Origin: Desulfobacula sp.
Lineage (GTDB): Bacteria; Desulfobacterota; Desulfobacteria; Desulfobacterales; Desulfobacteraceae
Direction: 5' to 3'
NCBI GenBank assembly: GCA_023701135.1
Contig: JAMPXP010000017.1
Location: 54,780 to 118,779, forward strand
Length of the DNA stretch: 64,000 bases
Below the pieces are notes generated by a model. That model worked only from the letters and a program-made list of their open reading frames with translations. It made no database searches and was not told the origin of the DNA. This document shows positions 25,364-34,203 of this stretch, piece after piece. Within the stretch, counting starts at the first letter, position 1, and each line of letters begins with the position of its first letter. Both the position numbers and the translations under genes were made by a program.

Positions 25364-25396
25364 CTCCTGAGTCAGGATATACCTGTGCTCAGGAGG
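25364..25396 (+). promoter_or_regulatory. Hairpin that can sequester the ribosome site of the PhoU-like gene
   Basis: CTCCTGAG (25364-25371) is the perfect complement of CTCAGGAG (25388-25395), which contains the AGGAGG ribosome site of the gene starting at 25410. TCCTGA (25365-25370) can instead pair with TCAGGA (25372-25377). The two hairpins exclude each other, so the leader could switch between a closed and an open ribosome site. It may also be a chance pairing. Confidence 0.45.
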
Positions 25397-25409
25397 ACCT
25401 TAACACGTC

Positions 25410-26036
25410 ATGTTTAAGAGATTCTTGCCAAAGGAAGACCGCTTTTTCACCCTTTTTAGACAGCATGCCGATATCGTTTCAGAGGGCATAGACCAGTTTG
25501 AGTCCCTGCTGGCCGATTATTCCAGGCGAGGAGAACTGACAGCCCTCATCAAAAAAACCGAAGAAAGGGCCGATGACATTGCCCATGAAGTTTTCGGACT
25601 CTTGAATACGGTATTTGTCACCCCCTTTGATAGGGAAGACATCAGGATGTTGACGAACAACCTGGACGATGTCATGGACATGCTGGAAAAGGCCGGTACC
25701 CGCATGGAAATCTATAATATGCCGTTGCCTTTGGATTCTGTCTGTGAACAGACCCGGATTCTGAAGCGCGCCTTTGCAAAGCTTAGCTCAGCCATCGGCA
25801 TGCTGGGCGATCTGAAACAGAAAGACGCCATCTTAAAAATCTGTATAGATGTGAACAGCATTGAAAATGAAGGGGACCTTGTCCTTCGGTCCTCCCTGCG
25901 CCTTCTTTTTGAAAACCCGACGGATCCTTTTCTGGTCATGAAACAAAGGGAGATCTTTGAACATCTCGAAGCCGCCATTGATCGGTGTGAAGATCTGGCC
26001 AATGTGATTGAAACCATATTAATGAAATACGCTTAG
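25410..26036 (+). CDS. DUF47/PhoU-like phosphate-transport accessory protein
   Basis: 208 residues, all helical, TIGR00153/PF01865 type: FLPKEDRFFTLFRQHADIVSEGIDQFESLL, IKKTEERADDIAHEVFGLLNTVFVTPFDREDIRMLTNNLDDVMDMLE, and AIDRCEDLANVIETILMKYA. The E-x2-AD-x2-AHE and F-x-R-x-D-I pattern matches PhoU-like proteins that bind metal and modulate phosphate permeases. It ends 12 bases before a PiT permease gene, the classic pit accessory-pit pair. Its ribosome site AGGAGG is unusually far (13 bases) from the ATG and lies in a possible hairpin. Confidence 0.92.
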   Translation: MFKRFLPKEDRFFTLFRQHADIVSEGIDQFESLLADYSRRGELTALIKKTEERADDIAHEVFGLLNTVFVTPFDREDIRMLTNNLDDVMDMLEKAGTRMEIYNMPLPLDSVCEQTRILKRAFAKLSSAIGMLGDLKQKDAILKICIDVNSIENEGDLVLRSSLRLLFENPTDPFLVMKQREIFEHLEAAIDRCEDLANVIETILMKYA

Positions 26037-26048
26037 GAGGCAGCTCCC

Positions 26049-27047
26049 ATGGAAATGACGATCTTTGCCGGTTTCATTATTTTTCTGGCCCTGGTATTTG
26101 ATTTTCTCAACGGCATGAATGATGCCGCCAATTCCATTGCCACCATCGTGTCCACCCGGGTATTATCCCCGAAGATAGCCGTTGCCTGGGCTGCCTTTTT
26201 CAATCTGGTGGCTGCCTTCGGCTTTGGCGTCGGGGTGGCCCAGACCATCGGTACAGGTGTGGTTTCCCCGGACATGGTCTCCCTTTTTTTTATCCTGGCC
26301 GTGCTTGCCGGTGCGGTCATCTGGACACATGTCTGCACTTTGATGGGGCTGCCCATCAGTGTTTCCCACGCCCTTGTGGGCGGCATCATCGGAGCGGGTC
26401 TGGTCAAGGGCGGGGTTAAGGTGCTGATTCTCCCCGGAATTTTGAAAATCACGATTTTCATTTTTCTTTCCCCTCTTATCGGCATGGCATTGAGCATCCT
26501 CTTTTCCATCGCCGTTGCCTGGGTTTTCCGAAACCGTCATTCGGGCGCCGTGGATCGGTTTTTCCGCATCGGCCAGCTCTTCTCATCGGGCATGTTCAGT
26601 CTGGGCCATGGATCCAATGATGCTCAGAAAACCATGGGGATCATTGTGATGGTCCTGGTTGCCACAGGCCTTCAGGAGGGCTTTTTTGTTCCGGTCTGGG
26701 TGATCCTGTCCTGTCATCTGGCCATTGCCGCGGGAACCCTTCTGGGTGGATGGCGCGTGGTCCGAACCCTGGGTATGCGGGTGACCAAACTCATGCCGGT
26801 GGACGGGTTCTGTGCAGAAATGGCGGCGGCGGCCTCCATAATTGGGAATTCCTTTGCCGGGATACCGGTTTCCACCACCCACACCATTACCGGCAGTATC
26901 ATCGGGGTCGGGTCCGTTCACAGGTTTTCCGCTGTCCGGTGGGGAATAGCCGGCAATATCGTTATGGCATGGGTGCTGACCATTCCGGGTTCGGCAGCGG
27001 TTTCCGGCCTTGTATACGGTTTTTTCAGGATGTCTGGCGCATCCTGA
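26049..27047 (+). CDS. pit: PiT-family inorganic phosphate permease
   Basis: 332-residue integral membrane protein of the PiT/PHO-4 family that imports phosphate with a cation. Both signature repeats are present: GMNDAANSIATIVSTRVLSP near residues 18-37 and GSNDAQKTMGIIVMVL in the second half, each with the N-D pair that binds substrate, and the later VSTTHTITGSIIGVG. About ten TM helices; the large cytoplasmic loop of E. coli PitA is shortened here, as in archaeal and deltaproteobacterial forms. Co-transcribed with the PhoU-like gene upstream; the kinase-like gene follows by 38 bases. Confidence 0.92.
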   Translation: MEMTIFAGFIIFLALVFDFLNGMNDAANSIATIVSTRVLSPKIAVAWAAFFNLVAAFGFGVGVAQTIGTGVVSPDMVSLFFILAVLAGAVIWTHVCTLMGLPISVSHALVGGIIGAGLVKGGVKVLILPGILKITIFIFLSPLIGMALSILFSIAVAWVFRNRHSGAVDRFFRIGQLFSSGMFSLGHGSNDAQKTMGIIVMVLVATGLQEGFFVPVWVILSCHLAIAAGTLLGGWRVVRTLGMRVTKLMPVDGFCAEMAAAASIIGNSFAGIPVSTTHTITGSIIGVGSVHRFSAVRWGIAGNIVMAWVLTIPGSAAVSGLVYGFFRMSGAS

Positions 27048-27085
27048 TCCTGTCGAATAATCGATTTGATCGAAAGGAGATGATC

Positions 27086-28054
27086 ATGATGTATGAACCA
27101 GCTTCAACGCTTCAGCAGCGGATTCGTGAACTGACCCGCCGGGAACCTTTGCACCGGATGAAAATATTTGAAGACACCACCCAGTTCATGTCCATCGACG
27201 TGGGAGATGTCATGCGGCTGTCCGGGAATGATTATTTAGTGATCGGCCATGCCCGGGAAGGCCGTTTCGGAATCGACGACCAGCCCAAGTTCTGGGTCAA
27301 GACCTGCCTTGATCTGGAGACGGGCCTGAAAACCATCATCAAACTGGTCTTTCTGGAAACCTTTAACAATAAGGTCGGCGACACCGTATACCGGTTCTTG
27401 AGAAGTCCCGAAAAAGAGGCCTCCGTGCTCCAGGCCATGCAGGGCCACCCCAATTTCATGCAGGGCCGTCCGGTAACGGACAGGGCCGGGAATATGGTCC
27501 GGATTCTGGATTTCATCTACGGCCCCTCCCTCTTTGACTATCTCCGGGGCCTTAAAATGTCCCATTGGGAGTATTATCAGACGGAGTTCGCAACGGTCAT
27601 GAAAATGTTCATCCAATGCGTCCGGGCCGTTGCGCTCTTGCATGAAAAGGGCCTGCACCATGGGGATATCCGGGCAGACCATATCATTATCCACAACGGG
27701 ACCGGGGATTACCGCTGGATTGATTTTGATTACGAGGTTGACCGTCCGGAATACGACGCCCTCTGCCTGGGCAATGTCCTTCAGCAGGTGGTGGGCAAGG
27801 GCCGGCATTCAGTCAATGATATCCGGGAACAGCCGGAGAATTACCCGGATTTCGCGGGAACCCTGACCTCGGGCGATATGTCCCTGATGTTCCGGTACCG
27901 GGTGGCCAATCTGAAAAAGCTTTATCCCCACATCTCCGATGCCGTGAACAATCTGGTCATGCGGTTTTCAGACGGGAGTCCGAACCCCTATAAGCGCGTG
28001 GACACCCTGCTGGCGGATCTGTGCGCCCTTTTTCCCGGTCCGGCCGGGTCCTGA
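27086..28054 (+). CDS. Protein-kinase-fold protein (atypical Ser/Thr kinase-like)
   Basis: 322 residues from ATG 27086 (27089 equally possible; AAGGAGA upstream). The frame extends leftwards but has no better start. Kinase-like marks: IIKLVFLETF with Lys86 as candidate ATP lysine, EKEASVLQAMQGHPNF with Glu111 as candidate helix-C partner, LHHGDIRADHIII (residues 191-202) as catalytic loop with Asp194 and His in place of Asn, and WIDFDYE (212-217) in place of DFG. The loop resembles that of phosphotransferase-type kinases such as APH or Bud32. The order is that of a protein kinase, without a glycine-rich loop I can defend. No signal or TM. Co-directional with the phosphate transport pair, so a sensor or regulator role is possible but unproven. 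Confidence 0.68.
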   Translation: MMYEPASTLQQRIRELTRREPLHRMKIFEDTTQFMSIDVGDVMRLSGNDYLVIGHAREGRFGIDDQPKFWVKTCLDLETGLKTIIKLVFLETFNNKVGDTVYRFLRSPEKEASVLQAMQGHPNFMQGRPVTDRAGNMVRILDFIYGPSLFDYLRGLKMSHWEYYQTEFATVMKMFIQCVRAVALLHEKGLHHGDIRADHIIIHNGTGDYRWIDFDYEVDRPEYDALCLGNVLQQVVGKGRHSVNDIREQPENYPDFAGTLTSGDMSLMFRYRVANLKKLYPHISDAVNNLVMRFSDGSPNPYKRVDTLLADLCALFPGPAGS

Positions 28055-28055
28055 C

Positions 28056-29186
28056 CTATCCTTTATAGGCCTTGGTTTTCAGCCGGGTGAGGGTATAGGC
28101 CCGGGTGCCGAGGCCCAGGCTTTCGGCATACTCAAGCTGGTGTTCCCAGTCCACGGAGGGGTAAAGGCCCTTGAATTTGTCCTCGCCGGGATTCAGGTTC
28201 AGTTTCAGGGCGGTGCCGGGCAATCCCGCCTGCCCGTTGACCAGGTCCGCCGAAGCCTGGTCGATGGCCACGGGGTCCGTGGAGGCCAGGACACCGATAT
28301 TGTTCACGATGGGCGAGGCGCTGTAGGGCAGGCAATCGCAGTTGGAGGACACATCCGTGATGAAATTGATGAAAAGGGCTTTGCCCTTTTTGTTCTTCAG
28401 AACCCCCAGGGTATATTCCATCATCTTCTCAAGAAAGACCGGCACGGTCTGGTTCCAGTTGATGGTGACGGAGCCGGTGGGGCACCGGATAATGCATTCC
28501 GCGCACCCGATACAGGCCTCGGCCCGGATATAGGCTTTTTTCTCTTCCAGGTAAATGGCGTCCCCGGGGCAGTGTATCGCACATTCCCCGCATCCGATGC
28601 AGGTTTTGCGTTTGATCTTGGGGCTCACATTGGAATGCTGGTCCAGTTTTCCCCGCCGGGAGGCGCATCCCATGCCGAGGTTTTTCAGGGTCCCGCCGAA
28701 GCCGGACAGTTCATGGCCCTTGAAATGGGCCACGGAAACCAGGGCGTCGGCTTCCACCACTTCGGAACCGATAAACACCTGCTTGCAGTTTTTCAGGTTC
28801 ACTTCAATTTTGGTCTCATTTTTTCCCCGGAGCCCGTCGGCAATGACAATGGGGGTGGCATCCATGGAGGAATAGGAAAATCCGTTTTCAATGGCCGTGT
28901 GGATATGGGAAACGCTGTCGGAACGGGTTCCGGCATAAAGGGTGTTGGCATCGGTCAGAAAGGGCCGGGCCTTGAATTCCCGGACGGCCTGGATGATTCT
29001 CCGGATAAAGACGGGGCGGATATAGGCCGTATTTCCCTTTTCCCCGAAATGGAGTTTGACTGCGGTCAGCTCGTTTTCCTTTAAGATGGACTCAAGGCCT
29101 GCGGTTTTAACCAGTCTTGCCAGCTTGTCGGGAAGGTTTTCCCGGGAAGTGGCTTCCAGATCCATGAAAAATACATCGGCCGTCAT
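28056..29186 (-). CDS. DUF362 protein with two [4Fe-4S] ferredoxin motifs
   Basis: 376 residues. DUF362 segments flank a ferredoxin insert: AVKLHFGEKGNTAYIRP and VFIGSEVVEADALVSVAHFKGHELSGFGGTLKNLGMGC before it, TDPVAIDQASADLVN after it. The insert reads CIGCGECAIHCPGDAI and CIGCAECIIRCPTGSV, eight cysteines for two [4Fe-4S] clusters. Family members are cytoplasmic iron-sulfur proteins common in strict anaerobes; their reaction is not known, although a redox role is expected. Good ribosome site GAGGAG. Convergent with the kinase-like gene, with the two stop codons adjacent. Confidence 0.9.
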   Translation of the reverse strand: MTADVFFMDLEATSRENLPDKLARLVKTAGLESILKENELTAVKLHFGEKGNTAYIRPVFIRRIIQAVREFKARPFLTDANTLYAGTRSDSVSHIHTAIENGFSYSSMDATPIVIADGLRGKNETKIEVNLKNCKQVFIGSEVVEADALVSVAHFKGHELSGFGGTLKNLGMGCASRRGKLDQHSNVSPKIKRKTCIGCGECAIHCPGDAIYLEEKKAYIRAEACIGCAECIIRCPTGSVTINWNQTVPVFLEKMMEYTLGVLKNKKGKALFINFITDVSSNCDCLPYSASPIVNNIGVLASTDPVAIDQASADLVNGQAGLPGTALKLNLNPGEDKFKGLYPSVDWEHQLEYAESLGLGTRAYTLTRLKTKAYKG

Positions 29187-29270
29187 TTTTGTCTCCTCGC
29201 AGATAGGTTTGGTTTTCGTCTGAATTCAAGGGTATCATAGCAGAAGGACCCTTTAAAATCACCCGGTTTT

Positions 29271-29744
29271 TTATTCTTTCTCCAGGATGACCTCTCCCCT
29301 GGACGTAAAGGAAATGCCCTGCTGGGACTGGGTCCCGATCATGACCGTCTCGATGATGGGCGGGTTGGTTTTTTCAGTTGCCTCCCATTTCACGATAAAG
29401 CAGGCCCCGTCCCCGCCGTCCCTGTCGTCCCTGTGGATGATATGGCGGGTGGAAGCAAGGGGATCGAGGGGAACCGGATTCTTAAAAATTTTAAGCAATC
29501 TGCCCTGGGTGTCGTGGTAACCGACCTCGGTGACCGTAATGGGGGTGGAGGGGCTGATGTTCCGGATGCTCAGGGTGACGGCCAGGAGATAGGGGGTTTC
29601 TTTATTGCCGATATAGATATGGGAATAGGCGGGAACATAAACGGTCTGGCCTCTGGAAACCCCGGGCCGGGTATCGGCCCGGCCTTCGGGCATAAACAGG
29701 CAGAATACAAAGGCTAAAATCATAAGATATTTGATTTTCATCAT
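29271..29744 (-). CDS. DUF3124 secreted protein
   Basis: 157 residues. An N-terminal signal peptide ([22 protein letters not shown], cut probably after GRA) precedes a single DUF3124 domain: [43 protein letters not shown] and ACFIVKWEA. Predicted periplasmic beta-sandwich, function unknown. GGGAGGA precedes two adjacent ATG codons. The gene is divergent from the cation/proton antiporter; the two start codons are 142 bases apart if the antiporter starts at 29887, so the promoters of both genes share that space. Confidence 0.85.
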   Translation of the reverse strand: MMKIKYLMILAFVFCLFMPEGRADTRPGVSRGQTVYVPAYSHIYIGNKETPYLLAVTLSIRNISPSTPITVTEVGYHDTQGRLLKIFKNPVPLDPLASTRHIIHRDDRDGGDGACFIVKWEATEKTNPPIIETVMIGTQSQQGISFTSRGEVILEKE

Positions 29745-29886
29745 GGTCCTCCCGGATAAACATCCTTGTATCGATCGAAATCTTGGCGTTTATTTTAGAC
29801 CATCCGGGTCGGATAAATCAAATATTAAAAATATTATCGCTATGCAAAGAAAATATGATACAAAAACAGGAAACGGAGGAAGTCTT

Positions 29887-31854
29887 TTGGGAATTGCAGG
29901 GGATATTATCATTATCGTGGTGGCGGCCTTTTTAGGGGGATTGGCGGCCCAGCGGCTCAGGCAGCCCTTGATCCTGGGCTATATCCTGGCCGGGGTGGCC
30001 GTGGGACCCTATACCGGCGGGGTAACGGTTTCCGATATCCATGAAATCGAGATGCTGGCGGAAATCGGGATTGCCCTGCTCTTGTTTGCCCTGGGCCTTG
30101 AATTTTCTTTCAAGGAATTAAAACCGGTGCGGAATATCGCCCTCATGGGCACCCCCATCCAGATCCTCTTGACCATTGCCCTGGGGATCGGCATCGGCCT
30201 TGCCTTTGGCTGGCCCTGGATGCAGTCCCTGTGGTTCGGGGCCCTGATCTCCCTGTCCAGCACCATGGTTCTCTTAAAAACCCTGGAAAACCAGGGCCGC
30301 ATCGGCACCCTGTCCAGCCGGGTCATGATCGGCATGCTCATTGTCCAGGACCTGGCCGTGGTTCCCATGATGATTATCCTGCCCCAGCTCAATGACCCGG
30401 CCGCCGGGCTCCCCCTCCTGGGCATGGCCGCCGTCAAGGCGGTTTCTTTTCTCCTGGTCATGATCCTCCTGGGCACCAGGCTCCTTCCCTGGGTCATGAA
30501 ACGGATCGCCGGATGGAATTCAAGGGAGCTGTTTCTCCTGGCCACGGTGGCCATGGGCCTGGGCATCGGTTACGGCACCTATCTCTTCGGCCTGTCCTTT
30601 GCCTTCGGGGCCTTTGTGGCCGGCATGCTTCTCAGCGAATCCGATTACGGATACCAGGCCCTGAGCGATATCATCCCTTTGCGGGATATTTTCAGCCTTT
30701 TGTTTTTCACCTCCGTGGGCATGCTCTTTGATCCCCGGTATCTGTTTGAACATTACGGGATGGTCCTCTTCCTGGTGGTGATGGTCATGGCGGGCAAGGG
30801 CCTGATTTTCGGGGGCCTGAGCCGGGCCTTCGGCTACCGCAACGTCATCCCCCTGGCCACGGCCCTGGGGCTGTCCCAGATCGGGGAATTCTCCTTTGTC
30901 CTGGCCCGGGTGGGCATCAGCTCCAATTCCATTTCCATGGATTTTTATGCCCTCATTCTCACCGTCACCATCCTGACCATGTTCCTGACCCCCTTCATCT
31001 CCGGGCTCACCACCCCCCTCTATGCCCTGCGCAACCGGTGGGGCACCCCCTATACCTTTCAGACCATCAATCTGCCGGAAGAGGGGCTGAAGGACCATCT
31101 GGTCATCGCCGGGGGCGGCCGGGTGGGCAAACATATTGCCGACGTGCTTCAGCGCATCGGTGTCTGTTTCGTCATCCTGGAATTTGATTCCCGCCGGGTG
31201 GACCAGCTTAAAGCCCTGGGATTTCCCGTCCTTTTCGGGGATGCGGCCCAGCCCGTGATCCTGGAAGCGGCCCATATTGAAAAGGCAAGGCTTCTTTTGA
31301 TCACCACCCCTGCCGTTGTCGTAGCAAGGGCCATTACCACCCATGCAAAGCAGATGCGGCCCGATATGCACATCGTGGCCCGGGCCCAGTCCCCGGACCA
31401 GATGAAGGAATTTCATGACCAGGGAATCTACCATATTGTCCAGCCCGAATTTGAAGCCGGTCTGGAATTCACCCGCCAGGCCCTGCTCCACATGGATCTG
31501 CCCGTGGAGAGAATCCAGGAATTCACCGACGATATCCGCCAGGAACTCTACCGGCCCCTCTATGACCTGAAGGGGGAATACCACGCCCTTTCCCAGCTCC
31601 AGAACAGCTCGAGGCTGTTCCGGCTTACCTGGATGACCATCCGGCCGGAGAGCCCCCTGTCCGGAAAGAGCATTGCCGAGTCCCGGATCAGGACGTTAAC
31701 CGGGGCCACCCTGGCCGGTATCCTGCGCAGCGGAACCCTTTATCCCAATCCGGGCCCGGATTTTGTCCTGGAATCCGGGGACATGGCCGGGGTCCTGGGC
31801 CAAACCGGGCAACTGGACCGGTTCAGCGACCTGGCCGGAAATATCCCCGGATAA
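29887..31854 (+). CDS. CPA2-family cation/proton antiporter with TrkA-N domain (KefB/YbaL-like)
   Basis: 655 residues from TTG 29887, chosen because GGAGGA lies six bases before it and the protein then begins with the first TM helix. An ATG at 29842 has no ribosome site, and an earlier frame start at 29731 would overlap the divergent gene. Domains: Na+/H+ exchanger with about 12 TM ([61 protein letters not shown]), RCK/TrkA-N Rossmann ([20 protein letters not shown], about 395-510) and a TrkA-C-like end ([14 protein letters not shown]). Moves K+ or Na+ against H+ under control of nucleotide binding at the RCK domain. Confidence 0.88.
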   Translation: MGIAGDIIIIVVAAFLGGLAAQRLRQPLILGYILAGVAVGPYTGGVTVSDIHEIEMLAEIGIALLLFALGLEFSFKELKPVRNIALMGTPIQILLTIALGIGIGLAFGWPWMQSLWFGALISLSSTMVLLKTLENQGRIGTLSSRVMIGMLIVQDLAVVPMMIILPQLNDPAAGLPLLGMAAVKAVSFLLVMILLGTRLLPWVMKRIAGWNSRELFLLATVAMGLGIGYGTYLFGLSFAFGAFVAGMLLSESDYGYQALSDIIPLRDIFSLLFFTSVGMLFDPRYLFEHYGMVLFLVVMVMAGKGLIFGGLSRAFGYRNVIPLATALGLSQIGEFSFVLARVGISSNSISMDFYALILTVTILTMFLTPFISGLTTPLYALRNRWGTPYTFQTINLPEEGLKDHLVIAGGGRVGKHIADVLQRIGVCFVILEFDSRRVDQLKALGFPVLFGDAAQPVILEAAHIEKARLLLITTPAVVVARAITTHAKQMRPDMHIVARAQSPDQMKEFHDQGIYHIVQPEFEAGLEFTRQALLHMDLPVERIQEFTDDIRQELYRPLYDLKGEYHALSQLQNSSRLFRLTWMTIRPESPLSGKSIAESRIRTLTGATLAGILRSGTLYPNPGPDFVLESGDMAGVLGQTGQLDRFSDLAGNIPG

Positions 31855-31858
31855 TCTC

Positions 31859-31887
31859 TTGACATAAATGCGCTTCGGCGATATCAA
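31859..31887 (+). promoter_or_regulatory. Candidate promoter of the sugar-transferase / PilZ unit
   Basis: A perfect TTGACA at 31859-31864 and TATCAA (31882-31887) with a 17-base spacer lie between the antiporter stop and the start at 31934. This would let the exopolysaccharide and PilZ genes be transcribed independently of the antiporter. Prediction only. Confidence 0.45.
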
Positions 31888-31933
31888 CACATAATATTGG
31901 AATCGGCCGGCAACGGAATTTAGCAGGAAGGAT

Positions 31934-33289
31934 ATGGGCGGAGCAGGAAAAGGCAGTTTGATCAAAAAGCAGATGATTCTCATGGGCGGGGACGCCGTTG
32001 TCGCACTAGGGATTTTAATCCTGTGGATCATGGGGGCCGATGGAATCGCTCCGGGATTTTTTTCAGGACTGTGGATGGCCGGGTTTGTGCCTGTCCTGGT
32101 GTTTACTTCCTATCTGTGCGAGGTTTACAATGTCCGACCCTGGGTTTTTAAAACCGTGGCCAGGCGCGCCGCCCTTTCAGGGGGAATTTCCCTTGTTGTC
32201 CTGGTGCTGCTGAACAAGGCCGCTTCAATTCCCTTCCCCATGATGACCGGGGTGTTATTCTTTTTTGCCGCCCAGATCCTGTGGCAATCCCTTTATGAGG
32301 CGGCAAGCCAGTCTCCTTTTTTTTCAAAAAATATCCTGGTCATTGGTACAGGGCCTGCGGCCCAGGAAGTCCTTCGGCTCATCGAGGCCTCTCCCGGCAA
32401 ATACATGCTCTCGGGATACGTTGCCACGGCCACGGACCCGGTATCGGTGGAGGAAAACAAAATTGTCGGGAAAATGGAGGATATCGTTTCCCTTTGCCGG
32501 CAATACCAGGCCCATGCCGTTGTCATGGCCCTGACGGAACGGCGGGGCGGTCTGGCCATTCACAAGCTGGTGTCCTGCAAGCTCATGGGGGTCAGGATCA
32601 TTGATTATCCCAATTTCTATGAATCCATGACCGGAAAGATTCCCGTGGAGAGCATCAACCCGAGCTGGCTGGTCCAGAGCAACGGGTTTTTGATCACCCC
32701 CTTTATCCGTGCCATGAAAAGGACCCTGGACATTGTCCTGTCATCCCTTCTGCTCCTGGTCACCCTGCCTTTTTTTCCGGCCCTGGTGGTCCTGGTGAAA
32801 TACAAATCCCCGGGCCCCGTGTTCTATTTCCAGAAACGGGTGGGAAAGAACGGCAGGGAATTCACCATTTATAAATTCAGGACCATGGGGACCGATGCGG
32901 AAAGCGGCGGCGGCGTGGCCTGGGCCAAGGAAAATGATCCCAGGGTGACCCGGTTCGGGCAGTTTTTCCGGAAAACCCGGATTGACGAACTGCCTCAGCT
33001 TGTCAACGTCTTAAAGGGAGAGATGAGCTTTATCGGACCAAGGCCGGAGCGCCCTGAATTCGTCGAACAGATCTGCGGGATCACGCCGTATTATATGGAA
33101 CGCCATGCGGTCAAACCGGGTATCACCGGCTGGGCCCAGGTCATGTATCCCTATGGGGCCTCCCTGGGGGATTCCGTTGAAAAATTGCGGTATGATCTGT
33201 ATTATATCAACAACCTGTCCATATTTCTTGAATTTCTCATCGTCTTTGAAACCGTCAAGGTCATCCTGTTCAGGAGGGGGAGCCGCTAG
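31934..33289 (+). CDS. Exopolysaccharide polyprenyl glycosylphosphotransferase (XrtA/PEP-CTERM type)
   Basis: 451 residues. Four or five N-terminal TM helices, a CoA-binding-like Rossmann middle (ILVIGTGPAAQEVLRLIEASPGKYMLSGYVA), one more TM, and the bacterial sugar-transferase domain: KRTLDIVLSSLLLLVTLPFF, SPGPVFYFQKRVGKNGREFTIYKFRTM, TRIDELPQLVNVLKGEMSFIGPRPERPEFV, and KPGITGWAQVMYPYGAS. It transfers a sugar-1-phosphate to undecaprenyl phosphate to start polysaccharide synthesis. Layout fits the TIGR03013 group linked to PEP-CTERM/exosortase systems, but no exosortase is in the window. The PilZ gene begins two bases after its stop, so c-di-GMP control of this enzyme is likely. Confidence 0.9.
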   Translation: MGGAGKGSLIKKQMILMGGDAVVALGILILWIMGADGIAPGFFSGLWMAGFVPVLVFTSYLCEVYNVRPWVFKTVARRAALSGGISLVVLVLLNKAASIPFPMMTGVLFFFAAQILWQSLYEAASQSPFFSKNILVIGTGPAAQEVLRLIEASPGKYMLSGYVATATDPVSVEENKIVGKMEDIVSLCRQYQAHAVVMALTERRGGLAIHKLVSCKLMGVRIIDYPNFYESMTGKIPVESINPSWLVQSNGFLITPFIRAMKRTLDIVLSSLLLLVTLPFFPALVVLVKYKSPGPVFYFQKRVGKNGREFTIYKFRTMGTDAESGGGVAWAKENDPRVTRFGQFFRKTRIDELPQLVNVLKGEMSFIGPRPERPEFVEQICGITPYYMERHAVKPGITGWAQVMYPYGASLGDSVEKLRYDLYYINNLSIFLEFLIVFETVKVILFRRGSR

Positions 33290-33291
33290 CC

Positions 33292-33927
33292 ATGGCCAAA
33301 ACAAATCACCATCCCATTGATTTCAGCCAGCGCCTTTTTATCGAACTCGGCACGGCCCTGCTCATCGAAACCGGGAAAAAAGCCTTGTCCAGTAAACTGA
33401 TCGGCATGAAGGTCGGGGCCTATCTCATCGTGGATGTCTCCGGGGCCGAGCCGGATACCGCAGACCTGTCAACGGAAGAAATGATCCAGGTCCGGTATGT
33501 GAACCAGGACGATATTTTTCGTTTTTCCAGCCGGATTCTCATGACCCTGGACCAGCCCGACCACCTGATCTTCCTGCATTATCCCGACAAGGTGGAAAGC
33601 TGCAACGTCCGAAGCCACAAACGGGTGGACTGCTTTATGCAGATCCATGTGAAAAGCGAGGGCCGCAGGGACCCGGCCGTGATTACCAATATCAGCGCCA
33701 AGGGCTGCCTGTGCAGCATGGACCGGTTCCCGTCCTGGGAAAAGATCAGCGGCCGGAAGGTCGAGCTGCTTTTTCCCTACGGAGACAGCGAACTTCTGAC
33801 CCTTCCGGGCGAGGTCAAAAGCACCCAGATCCAGGGAACCCAGATCAAGCTGGGGGTCCAGTTCATTGAAATGGAAGGCTATTCCCGGTCCGTCCTCTCC
33901 ACCCTGGTGCCGGCCATGAGATTTTAA
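33292..33927 (+). CDS. PilZ-domain c-di-GMP-binding protein (YcgR-like)
   Basis: 211 residues. An N-terminal YcgR-like domain (about 1-100, VGAYLIVDVSGAEPDTAD) is followed by a PilZ domain with both ligand motifs: RSHKR at 107-111 (RxxxR) and NISAKG at 133-138 ((D/N)xSxxG). It therefore should bind cyclic di-GMP. The two genes are nearly contiguous (two bases between stop of the sugar transferase and start), so the protein probably tunes exopolysaccharide production or a linked machine. A 17-codon relic of a close relative's 3' end occurs at 39100-39150. Confidence 0.9.
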   Translation: MAKTNHHPIDFSQRLFIELGTALLIETGKKALSSKLIGMKVGAYLIVDVSGAEPDTADLSTEEMIQVRYVNQDDIFRFSSRILMTLDQPDHLIFLHYPDKVESCNVRSHKRVDCFMQIHVKSEGRRDPAVITNISAKGCLCSMDRFPSWEKISGRKVELLFPYGDSELLTLPGEVKSTQIQGTQIKLGVQFIEMEGYSRSVLSTLVPAMRF

Positions 33928-34014
33928 TCTAAAAAATCCTGATTTTTCATTATACCCAAGCAAAGCTGTCCGGTTTATCTGCCATTTAATTAGCTGGTGA
34001 TATATCATTATTAT

Positions 34015-34034
34015 TATCGTTATATATAACGATA
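34015..34034. promoter_or_regulatory. Perfect 20-base palindrome upstream of the protease gene
   Basis: TATCGTTATATATAACGATA reads identically on both strands. It lies in the AT-rich 276-base gap before the secreted protease, 170 bases from its start, next to a second small palindrome TGATATATCA (33998-34007). This is the kind of site bound by a dimeric repressor or activator. Alternatively it is the stem of a hairpin, but no T-run follows. Confidence 0.55.
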
Positions 34035-34203
34035 TTTGTTTTATCCTGGTAATGGGGAAAATGATCGGAAAGGGGTAAAAGCTTTATTCAGTGGTCTATT
34101 ATAGGCTTTCATAGTTAATTGGACGGCTGATTTCAAAACTGGCACGGATCATGCTTTTCTAAGGCGATAAAGAAGAAAGACAACCTGATCAGAGGAGAAA
34201 TGT

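Noticed and set aside
26750..27085. Upstream extension of the kinase-like gene
   Set aside because: The frame overlaps the PiT gene and has no ribosome site; the ATG at 27086 has AAGGAGA.
30520..31584. 354-codon minus-strand frame
   Set aside because: Mirror of the antiporter gene; the antiporter has complete TM and TrkA-N motifs.
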